From Kalaharituber pfeilii (lineage: Eukaryota; Ascomycota; Pezizomycetes; Pezizales; Pezizaceae), in NCBI GenBank assembly GCA_015179045.1, contig WHUZ01000012.1:620001-684000 (forward strand): a DNA stretch of 64,000 nt. The letters run 5' to 3'. The stretch's first letter is position 1. Each line of letters opens with the position of its first letter. Shown here in pieces: positions 47,350 to 58,474 of this stretch. The notes below the pieces were generated by a model, which had not been told where the DNA came from, made no database searches, and was given only the letters and a program-made list of their open reading frames with translations. The position numbers and the translations under genes are program-made.

Positions 47350-48048
47350 CTATAACACCCTCAACAACCTCCCCCTATCAATCCACAACCTATACTCCCT
47401 TTCCTGCTGCCCTCCTCCTTCTCCCCCCTTACCTAACGGAAACCTATTCACCCCTCCACACCCCCCACACCTCACCACTACCATTCCCACTCCTTTACCC
47501 CTCCTTCCTCCACCCCTTCTCCTCTTTCTTCTCCCCTCAATCTCTCCAGGACCCTCAATTCCTACTTCTGAACTCACCCCCGCCACAAGATGCGTCTCAC
47601 ACCTCTTACAGATACTCCTCTTCAAGCTCGGCGCCATTCTCAACACAGACTTGCGCGCAATGGAGCGCGCAGTGGAGAGATAGAAGCGGGATAGCGGGAG
47701 CACTGCCGGAGTACCCCACACCATGGCCTCTGATTTCCTCATCTCTGGATCCTCCGGGCTTGGGTTCACGGTCGGGGTCGGATACGTTACTGCTGCCAAC
47801 GTGGATGTTCCCGCGGACGGAGGTACAGGCATGGATGCGGATCTCGCAGCAGAAGGAGGAAGCATCATCAGCAATGACGCCTGATACAAAAAATTAATCC
47901 GCGAAAATGGCTGCCGTGGTATAGGCGGCACTTTTGAAGGTTTAGACCTTTGATGGTTAGAGGTACTGGCGGACTTAAGAATGGCGGACTTAAGAATGGC
48001 GGAGGTGGGAAGATTGACAGTACGAGGGGAGTTAAGGGCGTCACCCAT
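47350..48048 (-). CDS. RPR2: RNase P protein subunit Rpr2/Rpp21
   Basis: Zinc-ribbon subunit of nuclear RNase P, which matures tRNA 5' ends (Rpr2/Rpp21/Snm1 family). It is a single exon of 232 aa. An N-terminal SRINFLYQASLLM helix matches the family helix that packs on the RNase P core. A Pro/Ser-rich insert follows, then the conserved FYLSTARSIARKSVLRMAPSLKR leading into the zinc ribbon. First knuckle: ICKRCETHLVAG; second: VVRCGGCGGVNRFP, with an Arg/Gly-rich loop between. Four cysteines (CKRC, CGGC) are present. The tail after NRFP is basic and longer than in yeast. The true ATG is at 48048; the frame is open three codons further upstream without an ATG. The N-terminus has a short exact duplication coding ILKSAILKSA. 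Confidence 0.85.
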   Translation of the reverse strand: MGDALNSPRTVNLPTSAILKSAILKSASTSNHQRSKPSKVPPIPRQPFSRINFLYQASLLMMLPPSAARSASMPVPPSAGTSTLAAVTYPTPTVNPSPEDPEMRKSEAMVWGTPAVLPLSRFYLSTARSIARKSVLRMAPSLKRSICKRCETHLVAGVSSEVGIEGPGEIEGRRKRRRGGGRRGKGVGMVVVRCGGCGGVNRFPLGKGGEGGGQQEREYRLWIDRGRLLRVL

Positions 48049-48275
48049 CAATGTCAATATGCAATGATTGTTTTATGAGTGCAGGTTTGTTGTAACGTGG
48101 TAGGTAGTTTCGTAACCAGACGTTGACTAGGTGGCGGTTGAATATGTATGTAAGGTGTGGCAGCTGGGAGTTCGTATCAAACCAGACTAGTGTGGTGAAG
48201 TTGTAGGGTATGCATAGGGCTGCAGGGTGCTGCTCACATTGGTATCGGTCTAGTCTCGTAACCAGGTACTAGTAT

Positions 48276-49658
48276 GATACTAGCCGAAAAAATAAGTATC
48301 CGGACAGGGGATAAATGCAGATTATGCGCTATGCAGTTTTTGGCATAAACTAGCATATTTTCGTATGCTTGGCTATGACACTCAGTGTGGATTTTATTAT
48401 GTCAGAAGTAATAGGACAGCTGACATAACGAATTTGGGACTTGCAGTCCTATACCTACGTATGAGGACAGCGCAAATAGATGTAAGTCTTTTACTAGAAA
48501 TATAAAAATGGCACTGCAGGCAACTACGATCAGTGCAGGTTCAGGCATTATAATGATCAAAACTTACTGTTCTGATAGTCTGACTACTATTCTGATCGAT
48601 CCTAAGATTTCGAGACTGCTCTTCAGGGCTTTTTTAGAGACCATTGAAATACTGTTTAAGAGGCTGTTCGAGCTCAAACAGCCTCCGAAACAGCCTCCGA
48701 AACAGCGCCCGAAACAGCCTCCGAAACAGCGCCCGAAACAGCCTCCGAAACGGCCTGGAAAGTTGCCTCCGGAACAACCTCCGGTACGACTTCCGAAACA
48801 ACCTCTGAACAGCCTCTGAATAGCCTCCGGAACACCCTCTTAAACAGCTGCTCGAACAGCTGCTTGTAGCATGTTAACAGCTACTCAAACAGCATCCAGA
48901 ATAGCCTTCGGAACAGCCTCCGGAACAGCCTCCGGAACAGCCTCCGGAACAGCCTCCGGAACAGCCTCCGGAACAGCCTCTGAAACAGCCTCCGCAAAAA
49001 CTTCCCGAAAAGCCTCTGGAACAGGCTACAGAAGAGCACTGCAATAGCAGTGAAAACACCCCGTAGTGACCTACCTCCAGTTGCAGTACTCTGTTCTGCA
49101 ATTTATTACAACTTCAAGATTTGTAGCTGATGCATATGTGAAGCTCTCAAAACTCCACTCTCAATGATGTCAGTGCAATTGATTTCAGTGTCTTCATTAT
49201 TCTAGATATTGTTCTTATTGATAAAAACTTTGCTTGGGCTATTTGGTATGCGAATACCTCAATGTAGGCCAACAATGGCTGTTCTTTTCCAGGGGGGCTA
49301 TTTTAGCACCTACAAGAATATTAGTATCTTACTTAGTATGATAATTGAGTCTTTACCCGGACTGTTGTTGCCTGCCGTCCTTGTATATATTTACCTTGTT
49401 CTTGTATTTATTCCGCTGCTGTATGATAGGGGTCTCCAGAATTGCGGAGAAGACCCAAATTCATTATGTCAGCTGTCCGGATTTCATTAGGTCAGCTGTC
49501 CGGATACTTCTGACATAATAAAAATTGGACACTATCATGAAATTTGGACTGGTCTAAGGAGCCAACCATACAAAAATATGCTGATTTATACCAAAAACTG
49601 CATATCGCATAATATGCATTGGTCGCCTGTACGGATACTTATTTTTTCGGCTAGTATC
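48276..49658. mobile_element. Non-autonomous DNA transposon with long terminal inverted repeats
   Basis: A segment of about 1.38 kb has matching inverted ends: the left starts GATACTAGCCGAAAAAATAA and the right end, reversed, reads the same. Similarity continues inward for about 150-190 bp (shared blocks ATGCAG, CAGTTTTTGG, TTTTATTATGTCAGAAGTA, GGACAGCTGAC). No transposase is seen. The inside carries two arrays of a 12-bp repeat. Long TIRs and TA-rich ends suggest a Tc1/mariner-like parent, but that is inference. Three copies of the dispersed TAGTCTCGT motif lie just to its left. Confidence 0.82.
48676..49037. repeat. 12-bp minisatellite arrays inside the transposon
   Basis: Array 1 (48676-48770) repeats CCTCCGAAACAG and CGCCCGAAACAG. 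Array 2 (48900-49037) repeats CCTCCGGAACAG with high uniformity in its middle (about six identical units). As 12 is a multiple of 3, both strands are open: Lys-Gln-Pro-Pro repeats on plus and Cys-Ser-Gly-Gly repeats on minus. I regard these as by-products of the repeat. Confidence 0.85.
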
Positions 49659-50828
49659 GGTTACATATAACGGCCTGATCCACCACCCTTGCTGCGGCGC
49701 GTCTCACGGGTCATTGCTACTGTAGCCTATTATGACATGGACATCCCTGTCAGTCACGTGCTATACTGGCAAACAATTTAGTACCTTGGCATACTACAGT
49801 ATCTTGCCATTCTCGGCAACCACGCCACAACGCCTCTCTGCATACGCCGGACACCCGCGGATCGAAGCGAAGTGGGTCCTCTCTCTAAGAGAGGATGTGA
49901 TGTCAACTGGCTCTATTTGCAGGGCGACGACAAGATCCAGACTGACTGACTGTAAAAATGCGTTTTTTCAGTTGCAGTGGCTCCTACAAACCCACAGAAA
50001 AAATCCCACTGTACATACATACAAACTCGCAGAAAAAATCAAAATGTACGAACGTACGAACTCCATGCCACACGAGAACTCTACAGCCTATTTAGCTACA
50101 GGACTGGAGAATGCGCCTGCGTTTTTTCCATCAGGATGTTCAAGGCTGCGGATACATTATCAGTAAATGCTCAGACAGCATTGTGGATATGAATGAGTGC
50201 ATAAATGCAAGTTGACATGTAAAACAGTGCATATGATTATAAGAAATACCTTTTTCACGTATAGAGCCAGACAGTACCCCCTTGTCAACAGTGTCAAGGG
50301 GCCCCAGCAAAATCGCATCCTGAAATCACAGAGCCAGCTCTATATTTTGCCCGCTTTGTCATCTTGAGCTTGGTCGAAAGATTTGGAGTGAAGGCCAGCT
50401 TTAAATCGCATCCTCTATATCTCTCTGTCTTATGATACGGCCTGATCCCACCTCACCTCACCCTCGCTATAGCAGTGTGCGGCCTCACGGTCGGGAGGAG
50501 GGCTATTGCTAGTTTGGGTAAGTACTTACTTAGTGAAACAGAGATTTTTGGTCTAAGTACGCAATCTTAAAATATTAAATCAAAAGAATTGACGATTTTA
50601 TTGATTCCGTATTCCCAAATAAAAAGCATAAATACATGAGAACACTAATAAAACCTTTTATACATGTAATCCGGAATTTCTCAACAGCTCTAAAAATCAT
50701 CAAGCAGTTGGTTGTCCCATAACAAATGCATTGCAATCCGTCAAACCAATCAATACATCATAAAACTATCATACATAACTGAAGTTCTATCCACGCCTTT
50801 GGCATTTCTTCAATAAGCTCAATTACCC
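49659..50828. other. Spacer between transposon and RPC2
   Basis: An ATG-started 144-codon frame (49732-50166) has no recognisable family. Two loosely similar stretches beginning CGGCCTGATCC at 49671 and 50442 may be a diverged direct repeat. Nothing else is supported. The 3' UTR of RPC2 lies at the right edge. Confidence 0.45.
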
Positions 50829-53400
50829 TCATTCCGGCTCTGGAAATTCGTCCTCCAATATCAACCTTGGCATCACATTCATCGAGATGAGCTCCTGTAT
50901 CAGCAGCTTCGCCGCATATGGGATCGTCATCTTTACGACCGCCTTGCTGCTCTTGCACGTCGTGCACCAGTTCTGGTAGCCCATCATGCCACATGTTTCG
51001 CAAATGTCGACTTCGTGGGCGTCTGAGGAGAGCATCAATCGTTCTAGTAGTAACTGGGACGCTATAGAATGAATCAGTACAATTCTGTAGAAATAATTGG
51101 ACAGCAGATAGGTCAAAGTATAACTCACCTCCATACGCAATCAAACAATCACGTTCCATCTCTCCCAAGCGTAACCCACCATCCTTCGACCTACCCTCCG
51201 TAGGCTGCCTCGTCAAGACTTGCCTCGGGCCTCTTGACCTACTATGCATCTTATCTTGCACCATGTGCTTGAGCTTCTGATAATAGATCGGCCCAAAGAA
51301 GATATATGCCTCTAATGACTCTCCCGTAATCCCTGACGTCACAAAGTCCTTTCCTGAGTAGCTAAATCCTCGTTCAACCAATATCCGGGACATATCCTCA
51401 ACCTTGCTTCCACCAAATGCAGTACCATATTGGAGGTCCCCGGTGAGAACGCCTGCCTTTCCAGCGAGTAATTCAATCATTTTTCCAACTGTCATTCGAG
51501 AAGGGAAACCATGCGGATTCATGATAATGTCAGGTGTAATCCCAAGATCGTTGAACGGCATGTCTTCTTGCTGAGCAATGATCCCGCACACACCCTTTTG
51601 CCCATGCCGCGAAGAAAACTTGTCACCCAGCTCAGGTCGTCGTGTTTGCCTAGTTAGTACCTTTATGAGGGTCTGCTCCGACTCGGATGTTGAGATCATG
51701 ACTTTGTCGATGTATGCAGGGTCCGCAAGCTTGTATGTCAGGGGAGTATCCCTGTACTCCTGGATATTTATCTCCCCTGGGAATGCATTGGACGAGATAT
51801 TCGTGGGTGTCTGTTTCAGTATGAAAACCTCGTCCTTGGAAATTTGCTCTCCCACCGCTGCGAGACCATCTCCTTGTAAAGCGCGGTGTTTCACAATAGT
51901 AGTACCATCTTCATTCAGCTTTCGATCACCAATTCGATCTACTGCCCCATTTGGATATTTCCGGAGTTCCGCAGTATATTTCCGGTACACCTGGCACCTT
52001 CCAAAACCCCGATCAACGGAAGCTTTATTAAGAACCAAAGCGTCCTCGATGTCATATCCAGAGTAACTCATGACAGCTACAATTGCATTTTGACCTGCAG
52101 GCAGCTTATCATACTTGATGAGCTCAATGGTACGTGTTTTCACCATGGGTTGCTGTGGATACACCATAAGGTACAACAAGGTATCGATGCGAAGAAATTG
52201 GTTGTATGCGATAGCCCCAATGGCTTGCTTACCCATAGCGCATTGGTATGTATTCCTGGGGGACTGGTTGTGGTGTGGGTACGGGATCAAGCCGGCTACA
52301 GCACCCAATACTGTAAACGGCTCAATTTCAAGGTGCGTCGTTGCATCTGTGATGTCTTTCTCGTATATTGCAATATAAGCATCATTTTCTTCATTACAGT
52401 CGACATATTCCACAAGACCTCGCTTGAGGAAGTCACTGAATGTCATACGACCTTTGCGTAGTGCCTAATTTTCTGTTAGTGACAGTCATCTGGATAATGA
52501 GGATAACTAAACAAAGTACCATAAGATGTCTTGGTGTAACCTTGGAGCGTTTATTTTCCACAATGATTAACGGCCTGCAGATACGACCTCCATCCGTTGC
52601 AATATGTACTCCGTTATGGTGCTGGTTAACGTAAATACTCACAAACTCGGAGATCTGACCAAGTCGTCGAAGCTTCCTGAAGTTTGCCACGAAGCGTGAA
52701 GGGTATCTAGTTATGCCATGAGGAGTGCCGTTGACAAAAATGATGTAAGTTCCTGAAGAGTACAACTCGTATCCACTGACCAACATAGCATCTTTGTTTA
52801 AAGTAAGTACACCAATCGACACCAGGGATGTTGTCAATCGTACCTTCAGCCCCAAGTGCAAATACAAGCCTCTTGATTGGATCTTCCTCATCGTCTGTAG
52901 TGATGTGAGTCATAAGGGCCAGGTTTTTTACAAGACCACATGCCTCTCCCTCTGGAGTGTCAGACGGGCACACTACAAATCAGTTAGATGGTTCCAAGAG
53001 GTGGAATATTTTTACTTACACATTCCGAATTGCGATGGCTGCAATGCACGTGGCCCACTGACTTTCCTAGTCTTTTCAAATTGTGAAGAAATCCTGGTCA
53101 TCATGCCTAATGCACTAATGTAACTTAATCGACTGAGAACATGCGTAACCCCAGCCTTTTCCATCCTGAAACGCTTTAAATTCCAGTTCCCAGTGGATAT
53201 AGCTCTGTTGATTGGTGAGGTAACATAGTTTGCATGGGCTTGTAGCTGCTGATATGCATCAAATTCTTGCGCTCTATTGGGCTTCTTGAGTATCTTATCA
53301 ATATTCATCTTAAGGTCACTATTGTGCTTTTTAAAAGTATCTTCAAACAGCAATGATAACATTTGCCCAGCCCTAATGAAGGATATATTGTTAGCTAAAT

Positions 53401-53451
<51 letters not shown>

Positions 53452-54906
53452 AGCTTAGACCTACAATTCCAATCGCTTGTTTCCAACATAATCCCGATCG
53501 TCAACAAGCTTAGGGTTAACCATTGCCATCAGGACGCGGCGAGCCATAACGGCCACATACATTGCCTTAGGGCGGAAGTTGAGATTATCAACAGGCACGT
53601 GTGGTAAAACTGTTGTGGCAAGGGCCTCAAGAGCTTCTTGCGCAGGCGGTCTCCTTGCAGCAGGGCCCATTGGCCTCCGCATTGTTCGAACTCTGGCCCC
53701 AAGGTAGTCCAGCGCTTGCTGCTGTGTGAATATCTTGAGTTTTGAGCATTCTTCAAAATTCACGGAGAAGGTATCTTGATACACCATATCAGTACCAGCA
53801 ACTAGAATCAAAATCTCGTGATCCGATTGGACCCCCATAGCCTTTAGTACAAGCACAATGGGCATATCTTCCATGATAATGTTATGCCTGAGATATAATC
53901 GACCATTCTTAGTTACTACGTAAGTCTTTGATTTTCGCTCATGCGTAGTACTGTTCTCTCATTAGTAAAAAGATTCACCAACAAACTTCAAAGGCTACAA
54001 ACCTAGTGACTGATGCCTGAACGACTCCCTTTTTGCCATCATTTTCCACAATGATCCGATTTTTGCTCAATTGCTCTTGTACAAGGATAACCTTTTCAGT
54101 CCCGTTTACAATGAAATATCCACCAGGGTCCAATGGGCACTCATTTAGCTGAGCCATCTGCATTTCGCTTTTGTTCGCTAGGACACATTTGGAACTCCGA
54201 AGCATGATAGGTAGGCGACCAATTGGAATGCTTTTCCGGGATATTACTAGCCTTCCACGAGTATACACAATGTCCACGAAGACTGGAGCAGAATATGTCA
54301 TATCCCGAAGGCGACATTCATTTGGTGTTATTTCAGCACTACTATCCGGATCCGTTCTTTCAGGTAACCCAACACGAACATCGGTGTATTCCAGATAAAA
54401 GTTTGGATCCACATCACTAACAACCCGCTTATTCGCCTTCACAATTTTCTTGATGTCGACGTCCACAAAGTAGTTGAATGAATCAATATGCTGTTTGACA
54501 AGCCCTTTGACTTTGAGGAAGACAGGAAGTAAAGTCCATTTGTCCTGCAACAGTGTTAGGTATATCAGTTCAGTTAGGTCTCTCACATTGCATACCTCTG
54601 CAGTGCTGATAGGGTCAGTGAGCTTTTTCCCTTTGTAATATTGCTTTAATAAATCATTGAACGATTCCTGTGATCATCGTCAGTCACCACTGTGGTGTTG
54701 AGGTGGACAGTGGATATGAACGTACATCATGTGAAGCTTTGGCCAAGGACTTTGGATCCTTTCTAGGTCGTACCGTCTGCTTTTGCTGCACTCGTTGCAA
54801 TAAGAATTAGCATAGCTTGAGAAGACATAAGTACTGGGAAGGGACTCACTGCTGGAATTGCGATGCTCGCTTGACCGGGCCTAGAAACCATGACTGTAGC
54901 TTTCAT
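50829..54906 (-). CDS. RET1: RNA polymerase III second-largest subunit (Rpc2/Ret1)
   Basis: Catalytic beta-like subunit of RNA polymerase III, which makes tRNAs and 5S RNA. Blocks in order: [82 protein letters not shown] | [19 protein letters not shown], the hybrid-binding region with [66 protein letters not shown], and [27 protein letters not shown]. The final exon reads [10 protein letters not shown] with the zinc site [16 protein letters not shown] and [24 protein letters not shown] and [10 protein letters not shown] are Pol III type, not Pol I or II. The last coding intron ends near 51061. The first exon is uncertain: ATG 54906 requires a weak donor to join [12 protein letters not shown] in phase. 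One intron holds a T tract of about 43. Confidence 0.92.
53407..53449. repeat. Very long poly-T tract inside an RPC2 intron
   Basis: About 43 T on the plus strand, hence poly-A in the RPC2 pre-mRNA. It is immediately downstream of the GTAGGT donor that follows GNKRLEL. It is the longest mononucleotide run in the window. Confidence 0.8.
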
Positions 54907-55109
54907 CAACGTGGGGGGTTGCAGAAGTCTTAGGACGAGTTCGTTTGGTGAATCACCGCTGGAGGCGCATATCAAAAGATGCAATTTTACTTATGCATAA
55001 GCTTGGAGCACATAAATTTTTGCCCCCTTCCAGTCGAGAATTTCTTACCTGCTATGTACTCTACTCTACTTATGTAGTAAGGACACACAAGCCACAAGTC
55101 ACCTTGCAA

Positions 55110-55207
55110 TAGTCTCGTAGCCAGACTTAGTCAGCGTCGCATGAAACCGGAGTGCCGACGCTAGGGGCATACCCATACCGCTTAGTCAGGGTCTGGTGAC
55201 AAGACTA
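55110..55207. mobile_element. 98-bp palindromic mini-element (MITE-like)
   Basis: The ends TAGTCTCGTAGCCAGAC and GTCTGGTGACAAGACTA are inverted copies with three mismatches. Inside are a second inverted pair AGCGTCG / CGACGCT and a direct repeat CTTAGTCAG. The left end matches a motif scattered through the window, so this is probably the most complete copy of a family of short elements. Confidence 0.7.
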
Positions 55208-55282
55208 ACCTTGCAGACTAAAAAACGCATCGCCAAGCAATTTGGCCACAATCCCAAGTTCAAGTACATTAAGGAGTAACAG

Positions 55283-55912
55283 TAGTGGTTATCAGTAAGG
55301 GTTATCAGCTTTGCGTCACGTAACCGTTACGTGAGGTTACATGACATAAGCAAATGCTCTGATTGGCTGATTTCGTAACGTGAGACAGCCGATCTTCGTT
55401 ACGCAACGTAACCATGATCACGTAGCCAAATCGTCGCGTTACGACCATAACCTTGCGTAACTTTGGGTAACGCCAAGGATATGCGCCTGGTTTTTAGCTG
55501 ACTACAGGCACCTTTGACCGGTCTTTACCTAAATCAGCAACACATGGATGCATATGCATGAGCACGTGCCTACCACTTCATAAGCATCCCCAATCTACGC
55601 ATGAAAGCTCTTCAGTTTCTACCATCATGAGCCAGCAAACGTCTGCTACAATCACAGCAAGTTCACAAGCTGTTACTCCATGCTCTGCTACCCCCTCTGG
55701 TATCTGAATTAAGTAGCATAGATATGGCATGAGTCTCGATTGCTATCATTCGATTTTGGCTCTCTCCGATATGCGGGGCATGTTGATGTTACGGACGTGA
55801 CGGTAACGTAGGTTACGCGGGGCACATCAGCGACCCTCCTCTCTTTTGGGCTTAGCGGGTTGACAGGGGTTACCTAACGGAACGGAACGTAACGCAAAGC
55901 TGATAACCACTA
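55283..55912. mobile_element. GTAAC-rich TIR element, copy A (about 630 bp)
   Basis: It begins TAGTGGTTATCAG, then AGCTTTGCGTCACGTAACCG. It ends with the inverse, GTAACGCAAAGC then TGATAACCACTA. The ends and interior are filled with GTTACG/CGTAAC units. The interior shares long blocks with copy B (GATTGGCT, TGATCACGT, ATGCATATGCATGA, GCAAGTTCACA). A short frame MSQQTSATITASSQAVTPCS ends in a stop. Copy A is joined directly to copy B at 55911. Confidence 0.8.
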
Positions 55913-56549
55913 GTTATGCGTTACGTTACGTTACGTTAGGTAACATGACATAAGCAAACGCTCTGATTGGCTAATTTCGTTACCTGAAACCACCGATTTT
56001 CGTTACGCGACGTAACGATGATCACGTTGCTAAATCGTCGCGTAACCGCCATAACTTCACGTAACTCTGGGTAACGACAAGGATATGCAACCTGTTTTCG
56101 GCTAAGCTCAGGGGTTTGACTACTTTTTACCTAAATTAGCAAGATTTGAACAACAGATGCATATGCATGACACGTCTTAAATCTACCATTTCATGAGCAT
56201 ATTCAATCTACTGAGAGCTCGCCAGCTTCTATCACCATGAGTCAGTAAATGTCCGCTACAACAGCAGCAAGTTCACACACTGCTACTTCACGCTCTGCTA
56301 CTCCGTGCTCTGCTACTCCCATGAGCAAGCAAACTAGTAACCTTGCATGGACAAACGACGAAATCGAGAGACTAGTTATTTGGATGCTGGAAACAAGGTG
56401 CGGGGCATGGTGATGTTACGGATGTGACGATATGCAACGGTAACGTGAGTTACGTGGGGGAAATCAGCTACTCCCTCTCACTTAGGCTTAGTTGATTGAC
56501 ATGAGTTACCTAACGTAACGTAACGTAACGCATAACTGATAACCACTAG
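55911..56549. mobile_element. GTAAC-rich TIR element, copy B (about 640 bp)
   Basis: Tandem relative of copy A. The left end is TAGTTATGCG followed by three GTTAC units. The right end is the inverse, with four CGTAAC units then GCATAACTGATAACCACTA. It retains more coding remnant than copy A: a 54-codon frame with a Myb/SANT-like start (next entry). Tandem TIR elements sharing a junction can arise by nested insertion or by aberrant replication. Confidence 0.8.
56249..56413 (+). pseudogene. Myb/SANT-like N-terminal remnant inside the TIR element
   Basis: A short frame starts MSSATTAASSHTATSRSATP and continues to NLAWTNDEIERLVIWMLETR before a stop. The Trp-Thr-Asn-Asp-Glu-Ile start with a helix after it is typical of the Myb/SANT-like DNA-binding domains that many fungal transposons encode. 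Only the first helix is left, so it is a relic. Which transposon superfamily it came from is not shown by the sequence. Confidence 0.5.
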
Positions 56550-56672
56550 TATTTTAGGTAGCGTGTGTGAAAGCATCTGCAGGTGTATGCAGGAAGGCAT
56601 ATGGGACGGCAGCTCGCGGTCGCGAGCTGGAAAACCCACTAGTATAGATATAAAGCTAAATCCTATTACGGT

Positions 56673-58474
56673 TTATAGCTGCTCTCCAAAAAGCCACACT
56701 AAGAATCGCACTCTCCATCCAACTTTTTCATTGAAATCACTTAAATATTTCCCCGTTGCATATTGTTCGAGATTTTCAACTTCACTCTGGAGCTTTTGCC
56801 TCAGTTGTTCATTTCTGGTAATAACCAGAGCATTCATCTCAATATCAAGAGAATAAGATCTCCGAGTGTAATTGGAAGAGCCAATTAATGTAATCGCTGG
56901 GCTCATTTCTCCTGGAGGATTCACCCAAATACCTGATGACTGTCAGGACAGCATTGACCCAACGTGATGCGCACTCATACCTTTAGCATGATATGTCCAC
57001 CCGCCAGGCTTCCCGACCATCCCACGTTTCCACTCTTTCAATGCAATGAAATCTTTTTTCCCAGCTCTATAAACATCCTGCAGGAACCTTTGCGCTAGTA
57101 ATGTGTATCCCGGTGGCAGGTTACCAGATATACCTGCAGAACCATAGAATCCATTGGCATGCTGGTGAGCCGTGATAACGGTTCCTCGTGATGATTGTGA
57201 CGCAAGCAACAGTTTTTTCAAAGTTGGATGAATATTGAAGTAGCCAGCTGTGAGCGTCCACATTGAGTTGGAGAAGTCAGGCCTTGCCAGGAGCTTCATC
57301 ACTGAACATAGCCCAACCATTTCTGTTGACAAGTCTACTGAAGGAAATAATGGTGTAAATTGACCTAGAGGATATACTACAGTATCTGTTGAGCTAGGTG
57401 TAATGATCTTTTCGGAGTGTAGAGGTGGACGGATTATTGATCCTACTGATTCTGCCGCACATAATCTAAATTCTGAGGTCCTCTTTATAGGCTCCGGCGC
57501 AGAATTTTCAGCTGGCCAAATCAATCGATAACCCTGATCACTCTCACTGTCAGGAAGAACCTGATAACTGAGACTGCTGATCATTTGTTGAACATTGAAG
57601 AAATAGTCTGTAATTTGCTTATTGGAGAACACATGATATCTGTCTTGACGATTTGTGAAGTAGTCTGTTGACAGGTTTGCTCTTATGAAACTATGAGTAT
57701 ATGAGGCGTTCTGAAATGGTGAGATGCTCACCCAGAAAGTATTATCTCATCATCAAATCCATAAAGTTTCATATGCTGGAGACCCCAGCCTTCATTCATT
57801 CTCACTGGTATGAATCTTTTCTTCCACCCAGTTAGATTTGGTGTATGGTACATTCGAATCTGTACTCGATCCTCTCCAAACTCCTGCACCAGTGGAGCGA
57901 GAAGGGACGCACATGAAGCTCGCGGCGATTCGCGAGTTCCTCGTAAAGCGTCACAGAGCACTGAGAGTTTCAGACTCGGTTGACTATGCAGTGCATGCCG
58001 AAGGGTATCAATCTATATATGAACTCAAATCAGACCATGATGTATATGCCCAATATCAATGGACCAACAAGTTCATGTTCCGATGCCCCAACATAAAGCG
58101 TCGAGAGAAATATACGCTGCCTAGAATTTCTGATTTTTTCCTAAACAGAATATTAGTATATCCGCAACTAAGTCCATAAAGGGCATTGCAGATTGATACC
58201 AGCATCTTCGGTTTACCTTGAGAACGGAGTAAAAGTCACTTGGGGCATTAATAATTTCGATTTGCCTTCCATCAATGTCAAATCTCGGTGCGAGTTTGTC
58301 CAATTCCGTTGTCAAGCTTGTCATAGCGGTAGTGGCCGGATGGGTGGGGGGTAAGGGAGCTGCGGGAGGAGTCGTATGAAGGCTGCGACGGTGAGCAATA
58401 CGTAGGGGGCCTTGCTGGCCGTACCTCGTGAAGGTCCTGATGGCAGGCCTACGGAGTGGTGTGAGGAGCAGCAT
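56673..58474 (-). CDS. PGS1: CDP-diacylglycerol-glycerol-3-phosphate 3-phosphatidyltransferase (Pgs1)
   Basis: Mitochondrial phosphatidylglycerophosphate synthase, the committed step to cardiolipin; phospholipase D superfamily. The N-terminus is a presequence (RPAIRTFTRYGQQGPLRIAH, Arg-rich, then LHTTPPAA). Exon 1 ends FYSVLK. The next exon reads RIFLSTLYVGASEHEL, then IDTLRHALHSQPSLKLSVL and the family tag CDALRGTRESPRAS. The first HKD site is HMKLYGFDDEIILSGANLSTDYF. The second half has GYFNIHPTLKKLLL, then TYHAKG | IWVNPPGEMSPAITLIGSSNYTRRS (second HKD), and ends in RVRFLVWLFGEQL at 56673. Introns: near 57724-57673, 56985-56936, a short one after HEL, and the first between FYSVLK and RIFLS. 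The residues usually found just before RIFLS are missing from the best splice model, so that junction needs RNA evidence. Confidence 0.88.

Noticed and set aside
47196..47897. 233-codon plus-strand open frame
   Set aside because: It is antisense to RPR2. The minus strand has the conserved zinc ribbon, while the plus product is Pro/Ser/Thr/Leu filler.
48508..49101. Lys-Gln-Pro-Pro and Cys-Ser-Gly-Gly repeat proteins
   Set aside because: Both arise from a 12-bp tandem array inside a transposon, open in several frames on both strands.
55800..56540. GTTACG/CGTAAC runs as telomeric repeats
   Set aside because: The unit does not fit TTAGGG-type fungal telomeres, it occurs as inverted ends of elements, and housekeeping genes lie on both sides.
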